DNA of 64,000 nucleotides from Eutrophosalina sp902522775 (GTDB lineage Bacteria > Bacteroidota > Bacteroidia > Flavobacteriales > Flavobacteriaceae), in assembly GCA_902522775.1 (NCBI GenBank), contig CABYWQ010000001.1, forward strand, positions 372,001 to 436,000, in the 5' to 3' direction. Positions 1-9,425 of the stretch are shown here, one piece after another; within the stretch, counting starts at the first letter, position 1, and each line of letters begins with the position of its first letter. The notes under the pieces are model-generated. The model saw only the letters and a program-made list of their open reading frames with translations. It searched no databases and had not been told where the DNA came from. The position numbers were made by a program, and so were the translations under genes.

Positions 1-2150
1 GTTCTGTATTGATAATTGATGAAAATAATAATCTGTCATATTACAGTAAAAGTTTAATTTGCCCAGATTCAGGTATTTCTTATAAACTGCCTGAACCTAA
101 TTCTTTTTCTTTTAATTCCCCTTACGGAATGTGTAATCAATGTAAAGGCCTAGGATATGTTAATGAGGTTAATATTGATTCTCTAATTCCCGATAAAAAT
201 AAATCAATTTACTCCGGTGGGATTACAGCTGTTGGTTCTTATAAAAACAATTGGATGTTTAGCCAGCTGAAAAATATTTCCAATAAATACAAATTTGACT
301 TAAAAGATCCTATTAAAGACATACCCAAAGAAGCATTAAATATTATTCTTTACGGTGGAAAGGAAAAGTTTAAAATTATGTCAAAATCCTTGGGTTTAAC
401 TAGGACATATAGTATAGATTTTGAGGGTATTGTTAGTTTTATTGATAATCAGTTCTCGTTCTCTGAAAGTAAGAAATTAAAATCCTGGGCAAGAAATTTT
501 ATGCTAAAATCTAATTGTAATGAATGCAATGGAACAAGATTAAGAAATGAGTCTCTAAATTTTAAAATATTAGATAAAAATATTTTTGAAGTAAGTAATA
601 TGAGTTTTATTAATCTAGTTGAATGGATTTCTTCTTTGCCCAAAAAATTAGATTCAAAAAAAAATAAAATATCAAGTCAAATTATAATTGAAATTTTAAA
701 AAGAATAAATTTTATTTTGGATGTAGGTTTAGATTATCTTACTCTTAGTAGAGAAACAAGATCACTTTCAGGAGGTGAATCCCAAAGAATTAGACTAGCT
801 ACACAAATTGGTTCTCAATTGCAAGATGTTTTATACATTCTGGATGAACCATCAATTGGACTACATCAAATTGATAATAATAAGCTAATTGATTCTTTAA
901 AAAAATTAAGAGACTTGGGAAATACAATAATAGTAGTTGAACATGATAAAGATATTATGCTCAAGTCGGATTATATTATTGATATTGGTCCAGGTGCAGG
1001 AAAAAATGGAGGAAATGTTGTTTTTAGTGATTTATCTAGTAAAATTACAAACTCAAATACTTTAACTGCTAAATATCTAAATGGAAAAAAATATATAAAA
1101 AGAAATATTAGACATAGTTCAAATTTTAAAAATTTCATTGAAATTACTGGTTGCTCAGGAAATAATCTTAAAAATATCAATGTTCAAATTCCAGTTGGTT
1201 TGATAAGTGGGATTTGTGGAGTTTCAGGAAGTGGAAAGTCTACTCTAATTAATGAAACATTATATCCAATTTTTAATAACAGAATTTATAATGGAAATAA
1301 AGTTCCACTTCCTTTTAAAAAAATTAAGGGTATCGAATACATAGATAAAGTAATCCAAATTAATCAATCACCTATTGGAAAAACAGTTAGAAGTAATCCA
1401 GCAACCTACACAGGAATTTTTAATGATATTAGACAATTATTTTCAAATTTACCTGAATCAGTAATCAGAGGATACAATCCTGGGAGATTTAGCTTTAATG
1501 TTAAAGGTGGAAGATGTGAAGAATGTATGGGTGGAGGAATGAAAAAAATTGAAATGAACTTTTTACCAGATGTATATGTTGAATGTGATGAATGTAATGG
1601 TAGAAGATTTAATAGTGAAACACTTATGGTCAAATTAAAGGGTAAAAGTATCTCAGAAATATTAAATATGACAATTAAAGAAGCAGCTTTAATATTTGAA
1701 AATTATCCTAAAATTATAAGAAAATTAAATACACTTATTGATGTAGGTCTAGGATATATATCTCTTGGTCAATCATCAACTACATTGTCAGGTGGTGAAG
1801 CTCAAAGAATTAAATTAGCTACTGAATTATCAAAAAAAGATACTGGAAAAACTTTATTTATTTTTGATGAACCTACAACTGGACTTCATTTTGAAGACAT
1901 AAAACAGCTTCTTTCAATAATATATAGATTGTCAGAAAAAGGAAATACCATTTTAATAATCGAGCACAATATTGATATTTTAAAAATTGTTGATTATATA
2001 ATTGAACTTGGTCCAAAAGGTGGAGAAAATGGAGGTAATGTTATTTTTCAAGGTTCATTTGATGAATTTATTAAAAATAAAAAATCAATAACGAATCTTT
2101 TTGTTAAAAAGGAATTAAATTTAGAATATGCACAACAAAAAATGGTTTAA
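1..2150 (+). CDS. uvrA: UvrA, excinuclease ABC subunit A (5'-truncated by window edge)
   Basis: This is the damage-recognition ATPase of nucleotide excision repair, which loads UvrB on lesions. The reading frame is open to the left edge (codons from base 3), so roughly the first quarter of the usual ~940-residue protein lies outside. What remains shows the family's double ABC layout. A zinc-binding pair CNQC (about 132-143) and CNEC (about 516) come first, followed by the first signature LSGGESQ and Walker B DEPSIGLHQ (about 765-870). The second half has Walker A GVSGSGKST (about 1220-1245), a second four-Cys module (about 1515-1610), signature LSGGEAQ and Walker B DEPTTGLH (about 1785-1890). 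A TTG at base 9 is not the real start, because homology runs straight through it. The 3' end overlaps the next gene by 23 bp, suggesting one operon. Identification is certain; only the N-terminus is unseen. Confidence 0.97.
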   Translation, partial: SVLIIDENNNLSYYSKSLICPDSGISYKLPEPNSFSFNSPYGMCNQCKGLGYVNEVNIDSLIPDKNKSIYSGGITAVGSYKNNWMFSQLKNISNKYKFDLKDPIKDIPKEALNIILYGGKEKFKIMSKSLGLTRTYSIDFEGIVSFIDNQFSFSESKKLKSWARNFMLKSNCNECNGTRLRNESLNFKILDKNIFEVSNMSFINLVEWISSLPKKLDSKKNKISSQIIIEILKRINFILDVGLDYLTLSRETRSLSGGESQRIRLATQIGSQLQDVLYILDEPSIGLHQIDNNKLIDSLKKLRDLGNTIIVVEHDKDIMLKSDYIIDIGPGAGKNGGNVVFSDLSSKITNSNTLTAKYLNGKKYIKRNIRHSSNFKNFIEITGCSGNNLKNINVQIPVGLISGICGVSGSGKSTLINETLYPIFNNRIYNGNKVPLPFKKIKGIEYIDKVIQINQSPIGKTVRSNPATYTGIFNDIRQLFSNLPESVIRGYNPGRFSFNVKGGRCEECMGGGMKKIEMNFLPDVYVECDECNGRRFNSETLMVKLKGKSISEILNMTIKEAALIFENYPKIIRKLNTLIDVGLGYISLGQSSTTLSGGEAQRIKLATELSKKDTGKTLFIFDEPTTGLHFEDIKQLLSIIYRLSEKGNTILIIEHNIDILKIVDYIIELGPKGGENGGNVIFQGSFDEFIKNKKSITNLFVKKELNLEYAQQKMV

Positions 2151-2805
2151 TAAAAAATCACATGACTCTTGGTCTGTTTTTAAGGTCATGGGTGAGCTTG
2201 TTGAGGGTTATGAAAAACTTTCTGAAATTGGCCCATGTGTCTCAATTTTTGGATCAGCACGAACAAATAAAAATGATTTTTACTATAAAGAGACTATTAA
2301 GATATCTGAATTAATTGTATTGAAGGGATTAGGTGTGATAACAGGTGGAGGTCCTGGTATAATGGAAGCTGCAAATAAAGGTGCAAAAAATGCAGGAGGC
2401 ATATCTGTTGGTTTAAACATTAAACTCCCATTTGAACAAGAACCTAATAATTTCATCGACAAGGATAAGTCGATTGATTTCGATTATTTCTTTGTTAGAA
2501 AAGTAATGTTTGTTAAATATGCTCAAGCATTTATTGTAATGCCAGGTGGTTTTGGAACTTTTGATGAATTATTTGAGTCATTAACTTTAGTTCAAACTAA
2601 TAAAATTCAAAAAATCCCTATTATCTTATATGGTTCAGAGTTTTGGAAAGATTGCATAAATTGGTTAGATAAAGTTGTTTTAAAACAATACAAAAATATT
2701 TCAAATGAAGATATGAGTATTTTTATAATTGCTGATCAACCAAGTGAAGTTATGAATATTATCGATAATTTCTATTCCGACCAAAGATATTCTCCTAACT
2801 TTTAG
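2128..2805 (+). CDS. LOG-family (TIGR00730) Rossmann-fold phosphoribohydrolase-like protein
   Basis: A 225-residue protein of the LOG/YvdD family. Characterised members hydrolyse cytokinin riboside 5'-monophosphates or other nucleoside monophosphates to base and ribose phosphate. The diagnostic nucleotide/phosphate motifs are present: GGGPGIMEA (about residues 73-81) and PGGFGTFDE (about 139-147, the PGGxGTxxE signature). Length is normal for the family. It starts inside the end of uvrA (23 bp overlap) and ends 2 bp before the next gene, so the three genes are probably translated from one message. Whether the bacterial enzyme makes a signalling molecule or simply recycles nucleotides cannot be told from sequence. 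No signal peptide, so it should be cytoplasmic. Confidence 0.9.
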   Translation: MHNKKWFNKKSHDSWSVFKVMGELVEGYEKLSEIGPCVSIFGSARTNKNDFYYKETIKISELIVLKGLGVITGGGPGIMEAANKGAKNAGGISVGLNIKLPFEQEPNNFIDKDKSIDFDYFFVRKVMFVKYAQAFIVMPGGFGTFDELFESLTLVQTNKIQKIPIILYGSEFWKDCINWLDKVVLKQYKNISNEDMSIFIIADQPSEVMNIIDNFYSDQRYSPNF

Positions 2806-2807
2806 AA

Positions 2808-5543
2808 GTGAATAAAATCTTATATTTTTTATTTTTTTTTCTGTCTATTTTTCCTTTGAAGTCTCAGTCATTGAATGACATTGAGATTCAATTTGATTCA
2901 ATCTCAAATAAATTTTCAGTCAGACAACTAATTATTATTAATAAGTTAGACATTAGTAAAGAAGATTATTTGTACCTGTATGATTGGAATAACTCATACT
3001 CTAGTTTTAATTCCCCATTATCAAAAAAACTCTATTCTGAGTATGATTCCTCATTATTAAAGCCTAAAGCAAATCTATCAGGCCGTACTAATATTAAAAA
3101 TATTTTAATCAACGGCGTTGTTGTTGACTGGGAAAGATTAGATAAAAACATTGATATAATTAAAATTAAAAATGACTCTTCATTAAATAATAATGAATTA
3201 AAAATTTTTATAAATTATGATTTATTTCTCCCTAGATATTCAATAACTAATAATGGTAATAAAAATAATAAGCTTTTTTATTTTAAAAATTCTTTCCTAA
3301 GGATAGTTCCATTTTTAAATAATAATCCAATTATACAATCAAATGTTGATCTTGATGATCAATTTGTCTATAGTTCTAACTTTAAATTAAAAATTTTAAA
3401 TAATAATAAATTCAGAATTATTACAAATGCTGACTACATAGCAAAAAATGAAAAATTTATTGAATACGAGTTAATTAACTCAAGAAATCTTGAATTAATT
3501 TTCGATTTAAAGAATGAATTCGAAAAAATTAACATTAATGATCTTGCTTTATATTCTGATTCAAATAATATTAAAATAAGTCAACAAGATATATTAAAAA
3601 GAATAAATAATTTTATTAATGAAAAATTTAAAAATCCAATAAAAAAAATTATAATAAATAAAGAAAATTTGCTAGATTATTCAATCTATCCTTATTCTGA
3701 AATCCCATCTTTCATTTCACCAATTGATAAAAAAATTTTAACAGAGTTAAATATTATAAAGTTTTTAATTTCAAAGAACTTACATAAAAATCTAAATTTT
3801 AATAAAAGAACTAATTTTTGGTTTTTTTCAGGAATTGAAATTTACTTTTTAAATGAATACATCTCGAAATATTATAATGATTTAAGACTTTTAGGAAAGT
3901 TCTCAAGTTTATTTATCATAAAAAAACATAACATAAGTAATTATAAATTTAGTGACCAATTCAAATTAGTAAATCAATTTGTATCCTCAAGAAATATTGA
4001 GCAAAAGTTATCAATATCAAGTGAAAAACTAACTAGATTTAATTATGTATTAAACTCTCCATACTTATCATATTTTAATTTAAGTTATTTAAAAAATTAT
4101 TTGGGCGATAAATCATTTAACTATACTATTAAAAAAATTATGAATTCAGAAATGAAAAATAATAATAGTATTAGAAAGATTTTTGATATTAACAATGAAA
4201 AAGAATTAGACTGGTTTTTTGAAGATATATTAAATTTAAATACAGCTTTTGACTTTAAATTAACTAAAATTGATAAAAATAATTTTGAAATCAATAATTC
4301 TTTTATTACAAAAAATAAAATCCCTTTACTTATTAAAAAAGAATATAATAACTATTCAACACAAAACTGGATATTATTTAATAGAAAATATAAAGACTCA
4401 TTCAATGATAATCTAAATAATATAATTGTTAATCCAGAATTTATTTTAAACGAAAATAACTACAAAAATAATTTTTTATCAAAAAAAGGTTTAAACAAAT
4501 TAAAGTTCACATTATTTTCAGATTTTGAAAATTATAAATCTAATCAAGTATTCTACAGACCAATCATAAACTATAATCTTTATGACGGAATTCTTCCTGG
4601 CTTGACTTTCACTAATCAATCACCATTAAAGAAAAATTTTTTATATTTTATTTCTCCACAGTTCTCATCAAGAACAAAAAAGATTTTAGGATCTGTTAGT
4701 TTCAATTATAGAGACATAATTAGCAAAACAAAATCAATAAAATATTTTCTTTCATATGCAAAATTTAATTATGAAGATGATCTAAAATATTCTAGATTTT
4801 CTCCATCAATAATATATTCAATTAAAGATAGTGACTTAAAATCTAACTTTAGACAGTTTTTTATTGTAAGACACGTTAATATTAATAAAGAGCTTAATTC
4901 TTTTAAAAATAGTAATTATGGAGTTTCTAATTTCTCATATATAAATTCAAATCCTGGGGCAAAAAAAACTTATGCATTTTTATATAATTTTCAAATTAAT
5001 AATGAAATAATAAAAAATTCAATAACTTTTTCATACAGGAATTACTTCCAAGATTTTAAACAATTTAATTTTAGAATTTTTTTAGGAAAATTTTTTAAAA
5101 ACACTTCCAATGATGATTTTTTCAACTTTAACATTCATTCATCAAATGATTATCTTTTTTCAAATAATTTAATTGGAAGATCAGAATCTGAAGGATTTTA
5201 CTCACAACAATATGTGAAATATGAAGGTGCTTTTAAATCTAAACTCAGCCAAGAAAAAGTTAATGATTTTATTTTTGTTATTGGATCTGGTGTCACATTA
5301 TGGAAATGGCTTGAATCTTACTTTGACTATGGTTTTTTTAAACAAAAATCAAAAAAATTAGTCACTGGTTATGATTTGGGCTTGAAGCTTAATATTGTTG
5401 AAAATTATCTTGAGTTATATTTTCCAGTCTTAAATTCTGATGAATTTATTTTAAAATCAAATAATTATACAGAAAATATAAGATTTACTCTTTCATTAGA
5501 CCCTGAAGATATATCCAGCTTATTTACAAGAAGATGGTTTTGA
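2808..5543 (+). CDS. Exported M1-aminopeptidase-like protein without HEXXH, with barrel-like C-terminal half
   Basis: A 911-residue exported protein; GTG start and a hydrophobic signal peptide over about residues 1-19 (ends KSQS). The N-terminal 550 residues resemble the gluzincin (M1) peptidase-like proteins of flavobacteria: a beta-rich opening, then an Asn-Phe-Trp-Phe-Phe-Ser-Gly-Ile-Glu segment near 342-350 matching the W-x-x-x-G-x-x-x-Y part of M1 enzymes, and a helical tail ending WFFEDIL (about 470). No HEXXH zinc motif occurs anywhere, so metallopeptidase activity is doubtful. From about residue 570 on, alternating hydrophobic and aromatic beta-strand patterns continue to a terminal Phe, typical of an outer-membrane beta-barrel. 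Barrel assignment is by pattern, not by homology search. It follows the LOG gene by 2 bp. Function unknown; a surface scaffold or binding protein is as likely as an enzyme. Confidence 0.7.
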   Translation: MNKILYFLFFFLSIFPLKSQSLNDIEIQFDSISNKFSVRQLIIINKLDISKEDYLYLYDWNNSYSSFNSPLSKKLYSEYDSSLLKPKANLSGRTNIKNILINGVVVDWERLDKNIDIIKIKNDSSLNNNELKIFINYDLFLPRYSITNNGNKNNKLFYFKNSFLRIVPFLNNNPIIQSNVDLDDQFVYSSNFKLKILNNNKFRIITNADYIAKNEKFIEYELINSRNLELIFDLKNEFEKININDLALYSDSNNIKISQQDILKRINNFINEKFKNPIKKIIINKENLLDYSIYPYSEIPSFISPIDKKILTELNIIKFLISKNLHKNLNFNKRTNFWFFSGIEIYFLNEYISKYYNDLRLLGKFSSLFIIKKHNISNYKFSDQFKLVNQFVSSRNIEQKLSISSEKLTRFNYVLNSPYLSYFNLSYLKNYLGDKSFNYTIKKIMNSEMKNNNSIRKIFDINNEKELDWFFEDILNLNTAFDFKLTKIDKNNFEINNSFITKNKIPLLIKKEYNNYSTQNWILFNRKYKDSFNDNLNNIIVNPEFILNENNYKNNFLSKKGLNKLKFTLFSDFENYKSNQVFYRPIINYNLYDGILPGLTFTNQSPLKKNFLYFISPQFSSRTKKILGSVSFNYRDIISKTKSIKYFLSYAKFNYEDDLKYSRFSPSIIYSIKDSDLKSNFRQFFIVRHVNINKELNSFKNSNYGVSNFSYINSNPGAKKTYAFLYNFQINNEIIKNSITFSYRNYFQDFKQFNFRIFLGKFFKNTSNDDFFNFNIHSSNDYLFSNNLIGRSESEGFYSQQYVKYEGAFKSKLSQEKVNDFIFVIGSGVTLWKWLESYFDYGFFKQKSKKLVTGYDLGLKLNIVENYLELYFPVLNSDEFILKSNNYTENIRFTLSLDPEDISSLFTRRWF

Positions 5544-5571
5544 TAAATTGAAAAATTAATTTGTAAATTCG
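5539..5571 (+). promoter_or_regulatory. Probable promoter of the E1 dehydrogenase gene
   Basis: TTTG (5539-5542), 21 bp spacer, then TAAATTCG (5564-5571), one mismatch from the Bacteroidota -7 consensus TAnnTTTG. The ATG at 5579 follows after 7 nt. The -33 box overlaps the stop region of the upstream gene. Expected transcript start is about 5576, giving an almost leaderless mRNA. Confidence 0.5.
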
Positions 5572-5578
5572 CACCTCG

Positions 5579-7975
5579 ATGAGTGAAAAGTTTCTCACAA
5601 AAGCCATTACATACGAGACCTTCAAAAAAGAAGTCTTGAATGATTATAGAATTATTACAATCAGTCGTCAAGCAAGTTTATTGGGAAGAAAAGAAGTTTT
5701 AAATGGAAAAGCTAAATTTGGAATTTTTGGCGATGGTAAAGAGTTACCTCAAATTGCTATGTCGAAAGTCTTTGAAAAAGGTGATTTTAGATCTGGATAT
5801 TATCGTGATCAAACATTTATGCTTGCAATCGAGAAATTAAATATTAAACAAATATTTTCAGCATTATATGCAAATACTGATATCAACGAAGAACCGATGT
5901 CAGGTGGTAGACAAATGGGATCACATTTTAGTACTCCTTTTTTAAATGAGGATGGCTCTTTTATAGATTTAACTAAACAATTTAATTCATCTTCAGATAT
6001 ATCTTGCACAAGTGGCCAAATGCCCAGATTGCTGGGTCTAGCTATGGCCTCTAAACTTTATAGATCAGGAAAATTTAATGCTGAAAAACATTCAATTAAT
6101 GGAAACGAAATTGCATGGGGAACAATTGGAAACGCAAGTACTAGTGAAGGTCTATTTTTTGAAGTAGTTAATGCAGCAGGAGTTCATCAAGTTCCAATGA
6201 TTATTAATATATGGGACGATGAATTTGGTATATCTGTTGACAATTCATACCAAACAACAAAATCAAGTATTTCAGAAGTTTTAAAGGGTTTTGAAACAGA
6301 TTCAAAAAATAAAGGTTTTGAAATTATCAAAGTTAATGGTTGGGACTATCCGAAACTTATCTCTACCTATGAACATGCAAGTAATATATGCAGAAGTAAG
6401 CATATCCCTGTGATCATACATGTTAAAGAGTTAACACAACCTATTGGACATTCAACCTCGGGTTCTCATGAAAGATATAAGAACAAAGAAAGACTTGATT
6501 GGGAAAAAAAATATGATTGTAATTTAATGATGAGGAATTGGATTATTGAGAATGGAATAGCTTCTGAAGATGAGCTAAAATTATTAGAAAAGGAAAGTTC
6601 GGAATTTGTAAATAAACAAAAAATTGAAGCATGGAGCTCTTTTCAAGACATAATTAAAAAAGAAAGATTATCACTTTTAGATGTCATTAAAAGCACCATT
6701 GATAAAACTAAAAATAATTCATTAATTAATTTATATAATCAACTTTCAAGGATAAAAGAGCCTACCCGAAAAGATATTTTATCTTATTCAAGAAAATGTT
6801 TACGAATAAATGATTTATTTAAAAGAGATGAAATTATAAATTGGATTGAAAAATATAAAAAAACAACACAACCATTATATAGCTCTTTTTTATATAATGA
6901 ACATAACCATTCGTTAAAAAATATTTCTGAAGTAAAACCTTTATATGGTAAAAACTCACACCTTGTAGATGGTAGAATTATTTTAAAAAATAATTTTGAT
7001 AAACTTCTTAGCATAAATAAAAATCTTATAATTTTTGGAGAAGATTCCGGTAAAATTGGTGGTGTCAACCAAGCTTTGGAAGGTTTACAAAACAAATATG
7101 GAAGTTTGCGTGTTGATGACAGAGGAATTAGAGAAGCATCTATTGTGGGTGAAGGAATCGGATTAGCTTTGAGAGGCTTTAGACCAATTGCAGAAATTCA
7201 GTACTTAGATTATTTGATTTTTGCTCTTCAAACATTAAGTGATGATTTAGCTACGATGTCTTACAGATCTGTTGGAAAACAAATTTCTCCTTTAATAGTT
7301 AGAACTAGAGGTCATAGACTTGAAGGAATATGGCATTCTGGATCTCCAATTGGTATGCTTGTCAACTCATTAAGGGGTATCAGGATTTTAGTTCCAAGAA
7401 ATATGGTTCAGGCTGCTGGCATGTATAACTCTCTTTTAAAGTCATTTGAACCAGCAATAGTAATTGAACCTTTGAATTCATATAGATTAAAAGAAAAAGA
7501 ACCCATAAATTATGGTGATTTTTGTTTAAAAATTGGAAAAGTTGATTTTATCCGAAAAGGAACAGACATCACGATAGTTTCATATGGGTCAACTTTAAGA
7601 ATTGTTGATAAAGCATGTGATATACTTAAAGAGCATGATATTAGTGTAGATTTAATTGATATCCAATCAATTATACCATTTGATATTGACAACGATATTA
7701 TTCAAAGTTTAAAATTAACTAATAAACTTTTGATTGTAGATGAAGATTTACCAGGAGGTGCCAGCTCTTATATTTTACATAAAATTCTTCATCTTAATAA
7801 TGGATATAATTTTTTAGATTCTAAGCCTATAACATTAACTGGGAAAGATCATAGGCCACCATATGGAACCGATGGCGATTATTATTCAAAGCCTTCAATT
7901 GATGATGTTTTTGAAATTGTATACAAAATAATGCAAGAATATAATCCCGCTAAATACAAACTAAAACTATCCTAG
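5579..7975 (+). CDS. Fused alpha/beta E1 component of a branched-chain-type 2-oxoacid dehydrogenase
   Basis: Thiamine-pyrophosphate enzyme that decarboxylates 2-oxo acids and passes the acyl group to a lipoyl E2 partner. A single 798-residue chain carries the E1-alpha domain (about 1-420) and the E1-beta transketolase-like domain (about 460-798), which are separate subunits in most bacteria; the fusion is usual in Bacteroidota. The TPP motif region reads GTIGNASTSEG (about 178-188), with GN in place of the textbook GDG. The beta half has the EDSGKIGG opening, the DDRGIREASIVGEG stretch and a transketolase C-terminal domain (about 650-790). Substrate is not fixed by sequence: 2-oxoisovalerate dehydrogenase is the common annotation. 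E2 is not in the window; an E3 (lpd) lies at 57.2-58.6 kb. The 3' end overlaps holA, on the other strand, by 9 bp. Confidence 0.9.
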   Translation: MSEKFLTKAITYETFKKEVLNDYRIITISRQASLLGRKEVLNGKAKFGIFGDGKELPQIAMSKVFEKGDFRSGYYRDQTFMLAIEKLNIKQIFSALYANTDINEEPMSGGRQMGSHFSTPFLNEDGSFIDLTKQFNSSSDISCTSGQMPRLLGLAMASKLYRSGKFNAEKHSINGNEIAWGTIGNASTSEGLFFEVVNAAGVHQVPMIINIWDDEFGISVDNSYQTTKSSISEVLKGFETDSKNKGFEIIKVNGWDYPKLISTYEHASNICRSKHIPVIIHVKELTQPIGHSTSGSHERYKNKERLDWEKKYDCNLMMRNWIIENGIASEDELKLLEKESSEFVNKQKIEAWSSFQDIIKKERLSLLDVIKSTIDKTKNNSLINLYNQLSRIKEPTRKDILSYSRKCLRINDLFKRDEIINWIEKYKKTTQPLYSSFLYNEHNHSLKNISEVKPLYGKNSHLVDGRIILKNNFDKLLSINKNLIIFGEDSGKIGGVNQALEGLQNKYGSLRVDDRGIREASIVGEGIGLALRGFRPIAEIQYLDYLIFALQTLSDDLATMSYRSVGKQISPLIVRTRGHRLEGIWHSGSPIGMLVNSLRGIRILVPRNMVQAAGMYNSLLKSFEPAIVIEPLNSYRLKEKEPINYGDFCLKIGKVDFIRKGTDITIVSYGSTLRIVDKACDILKEHDISVDLIDIQSIIPFDIDNDIIQSLKLTNKLLIVDEDLPGGASSYILHKILHLNNGYNFLDSKPITLTGKDHRPPYGTDGDYYSKPSIDDVFEIVYKIMQEYNPAKYKLKLS

Positions 7976-8983
7976 TATTTCGAGAGCAAGCTGTTTCAAT
8001 ATTTTTTCTTCTTGAACTAATGTATTTATTCCTTTAGATTTTAAATCATAGCTTTTAATAGTGTTTAAAGCTTTAACAGTTTCTTTCATACTAATATTCA
8101 TACTGGCATTTTTAAATTCGTTTAAAAAAAACGGATTTATTCCTACCTGCTTTGAAACTTCAGAATCACTTGATTTTATGAGAGATTGAATTTGAAAAAT
8201 TTTTATGTAATAATTATAGATATTCAAGAGAACGACTTGAATAGGGTATTTCTTTGGGTTTTTAGAAAAATGATCTGATATTTTTAAAACTTTCATGAGG
8301 TTTCTTTTTCCATATTGATTTTGCAATTCAAATAAATTGTACTCATTATTTATTCCAAAATGATTTAAAATTAATTCTTCGTTGATTTCTGAACTATCCT
8401 TTTTGTTTAGACTTAGTTTTTCAAATTCATTATTAATTTTACTTAAATTATTTCCTGTAAGTTCTATGATCAATTGAGATGTCTTGTAGTCCAATTCAAA
8501 ATTATATCTATTTGATATGTATATTACCCAGTTGTGAAGTTGATTATCATATATTTTTTTGAAATTAATTAATCTTCCACTTTCTTTAAAGTAGTTTACA
8601 ATCTTTGTTTTTTTTGAGATATTTGGATCATTTATAAACAAAACAATTAGTGATGTTTTAGGTATTGATTTTAGTTTATTAAAATATTTGTCAATTTCTT
8701 TGATTAAATTATTTGAATCTCGAACTAAAAAAAGCTGTCTACCCCCCATCATTGGATAATTATTTGCTTTTAATAATAATTCATTAAAGTTTATCTCATC
8801 TCCATATAAAATATATTCGTTAAATGTTTTTAATTCATCCGGCAATTTTTCTTTAAAAATTTTTATAAATGCAGAAATAAAATATAATTGTTCAGAATTT
8901 ATTAAATATAAATTATGATTCATATTATTGGTTATTGATTTAATCTCTTCTTTAAAATGTTCTACATTTGAAATTGTAATCAT
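7967..8983 (-). CDS. holA: DNA polymerase III subunit delta (clamp-loader wrench)
   Basis: Delta subunit of the clamp loader, which opens the beta clamp (dnaN is also in this window) and loads it on primed DNA. The 338-residue length is right. The N-terminal AAA+-like region lacks a functional Walker A, as expected for delta. The recognisable order is an early YLINSEQ segment, then RQLFLVRD (about 78-85), then the helical lid and collar with ELTGNNLSKINNEFEKL (about 170-187). The chosen ATG (8983-8981) interlocks with the ATG of the divergent gene at 8982, so the two starts share a CATG tetranucleotide. A second Met about 20 residues in is possible but would cut conserved N-terminal sequence. 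Convergent with the E1 gene, with a 9-bp 3' overlap. Confidence 0.9.
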   Translation of the reverse strand: MITISNVEHFKEEIKSITNNMNHNLYLINSEQLYFISAFIKIFKEKLPDELKTFNEYILYGDEINFNELLLKANNYPMMGGRQLFLVRDSNNLIKEIDKYFNKLKSIPKTSLIVLFINDPNISKKTKIVNYFKESGRLINFKKIYDNQLHNWVIYISNRYNFELDYKTSQLIIELTGNNLSKINNEFEKLSLNKKDSSEINEELILNHFGINNEYNLFELQNQYGKRNLMKVLKISDHFSKNPKKYPIQVVLLNIYNYYIKIFQIQSLIKSSDSEVSKQVGINPFFLNEFKNASMNISMKETVKALNTIKSYDLKSKGINTLVQEEKILKQLALEILG

Positions 8984-9425
8984 GAAAAAATTAAATTTTA
9001 AAAATTATAATTTTAAGTTCAAAAATAAAGATAACAAACTATATGTATTCGATGTTATTAGAAAAAAATATATTGAGCTAAAAAAGGAAGAATGGGTTAG
9101 ACAAAATACTGTTAATTTTTTAATAAATGAATTAAGTGTTCCAGAGTCTCATATCAACTTAGAAAAAGAATTTATTATAAATAAACTTAAAAAAAGATTT
9201 GATATTGTTGTTTATAATCCTGAAGGAAAGTGTTCAATACTTATCGAATGCAAGTCTTTTGATGTTAAATTAAATGAAAAAGCAATTGATCAAATACTTA
9301 TCTACAATCAACATTTAAAATCTAATTTTTTAATGCTAACAAATGGAATTAATCATTTATTTTTAAAGAAATCCTTCGATTATATAGAAAAAATAAATTT
9401 TTTACCTAAGTACACTAGTTTATGA
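8982..9425 (+). CDS. Orphan HsdR-N-terminal-like PD-(D/E)XK nuclease domain protein
   Basis: A 147-residue protein matching the N-terminal nuclease domain family of type I restriction R subunits (HSDR_N type), but standing alone: no helicase part, and no hsdM or hsdS nearby. The catalytic pattern looks intact, with Asp in RFDIVV (about 67-72), Glu-x-Lys in IECK (about 83-86), and a downstream Gln-Tyr helix DQILIYN (about 100-106). The start is placed at ATG 8982, because homologues in flavobacteria begin MKKLNF; the open frame extends further upstream only into holA's opposite strand. A perfect -7 box, TACATTTG (8963-8970), precedes the start by 11 nt. The pairing of this gene with divergent holA is a recurrent flavobacterial arrangement (from memory). 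Its function is unknown. The last base pairs overlap the next gene (ATGA). Confidence 0.82.
   Translation: MKKLNFKNYNFKFKNKDNKLYVFDVIRKKYIELKKEEWVRQNTVNFLINELSVPESHINLEKEFIINKLKKRFDIVVYNPEGKCSILIECKSFDVKLNEKAIDQILIYNQHLKSNFLMLTNGINHLFLKKSFDYIEKINFLPKYTSL

Noticed and set aside
8928..8981. Longer N-terminus (18 extra residues) for the HsdR-N-like protein
   Set aside because: The extra codons are just the antisense of holA's conserved start, and homologues begin at the ATG at 8982.
8982..9425. Type I restriction-modification system
   Set aside because: Only the nuclease-like domain is present; no helicase, methylase or specificity gene lies within many kilobases.
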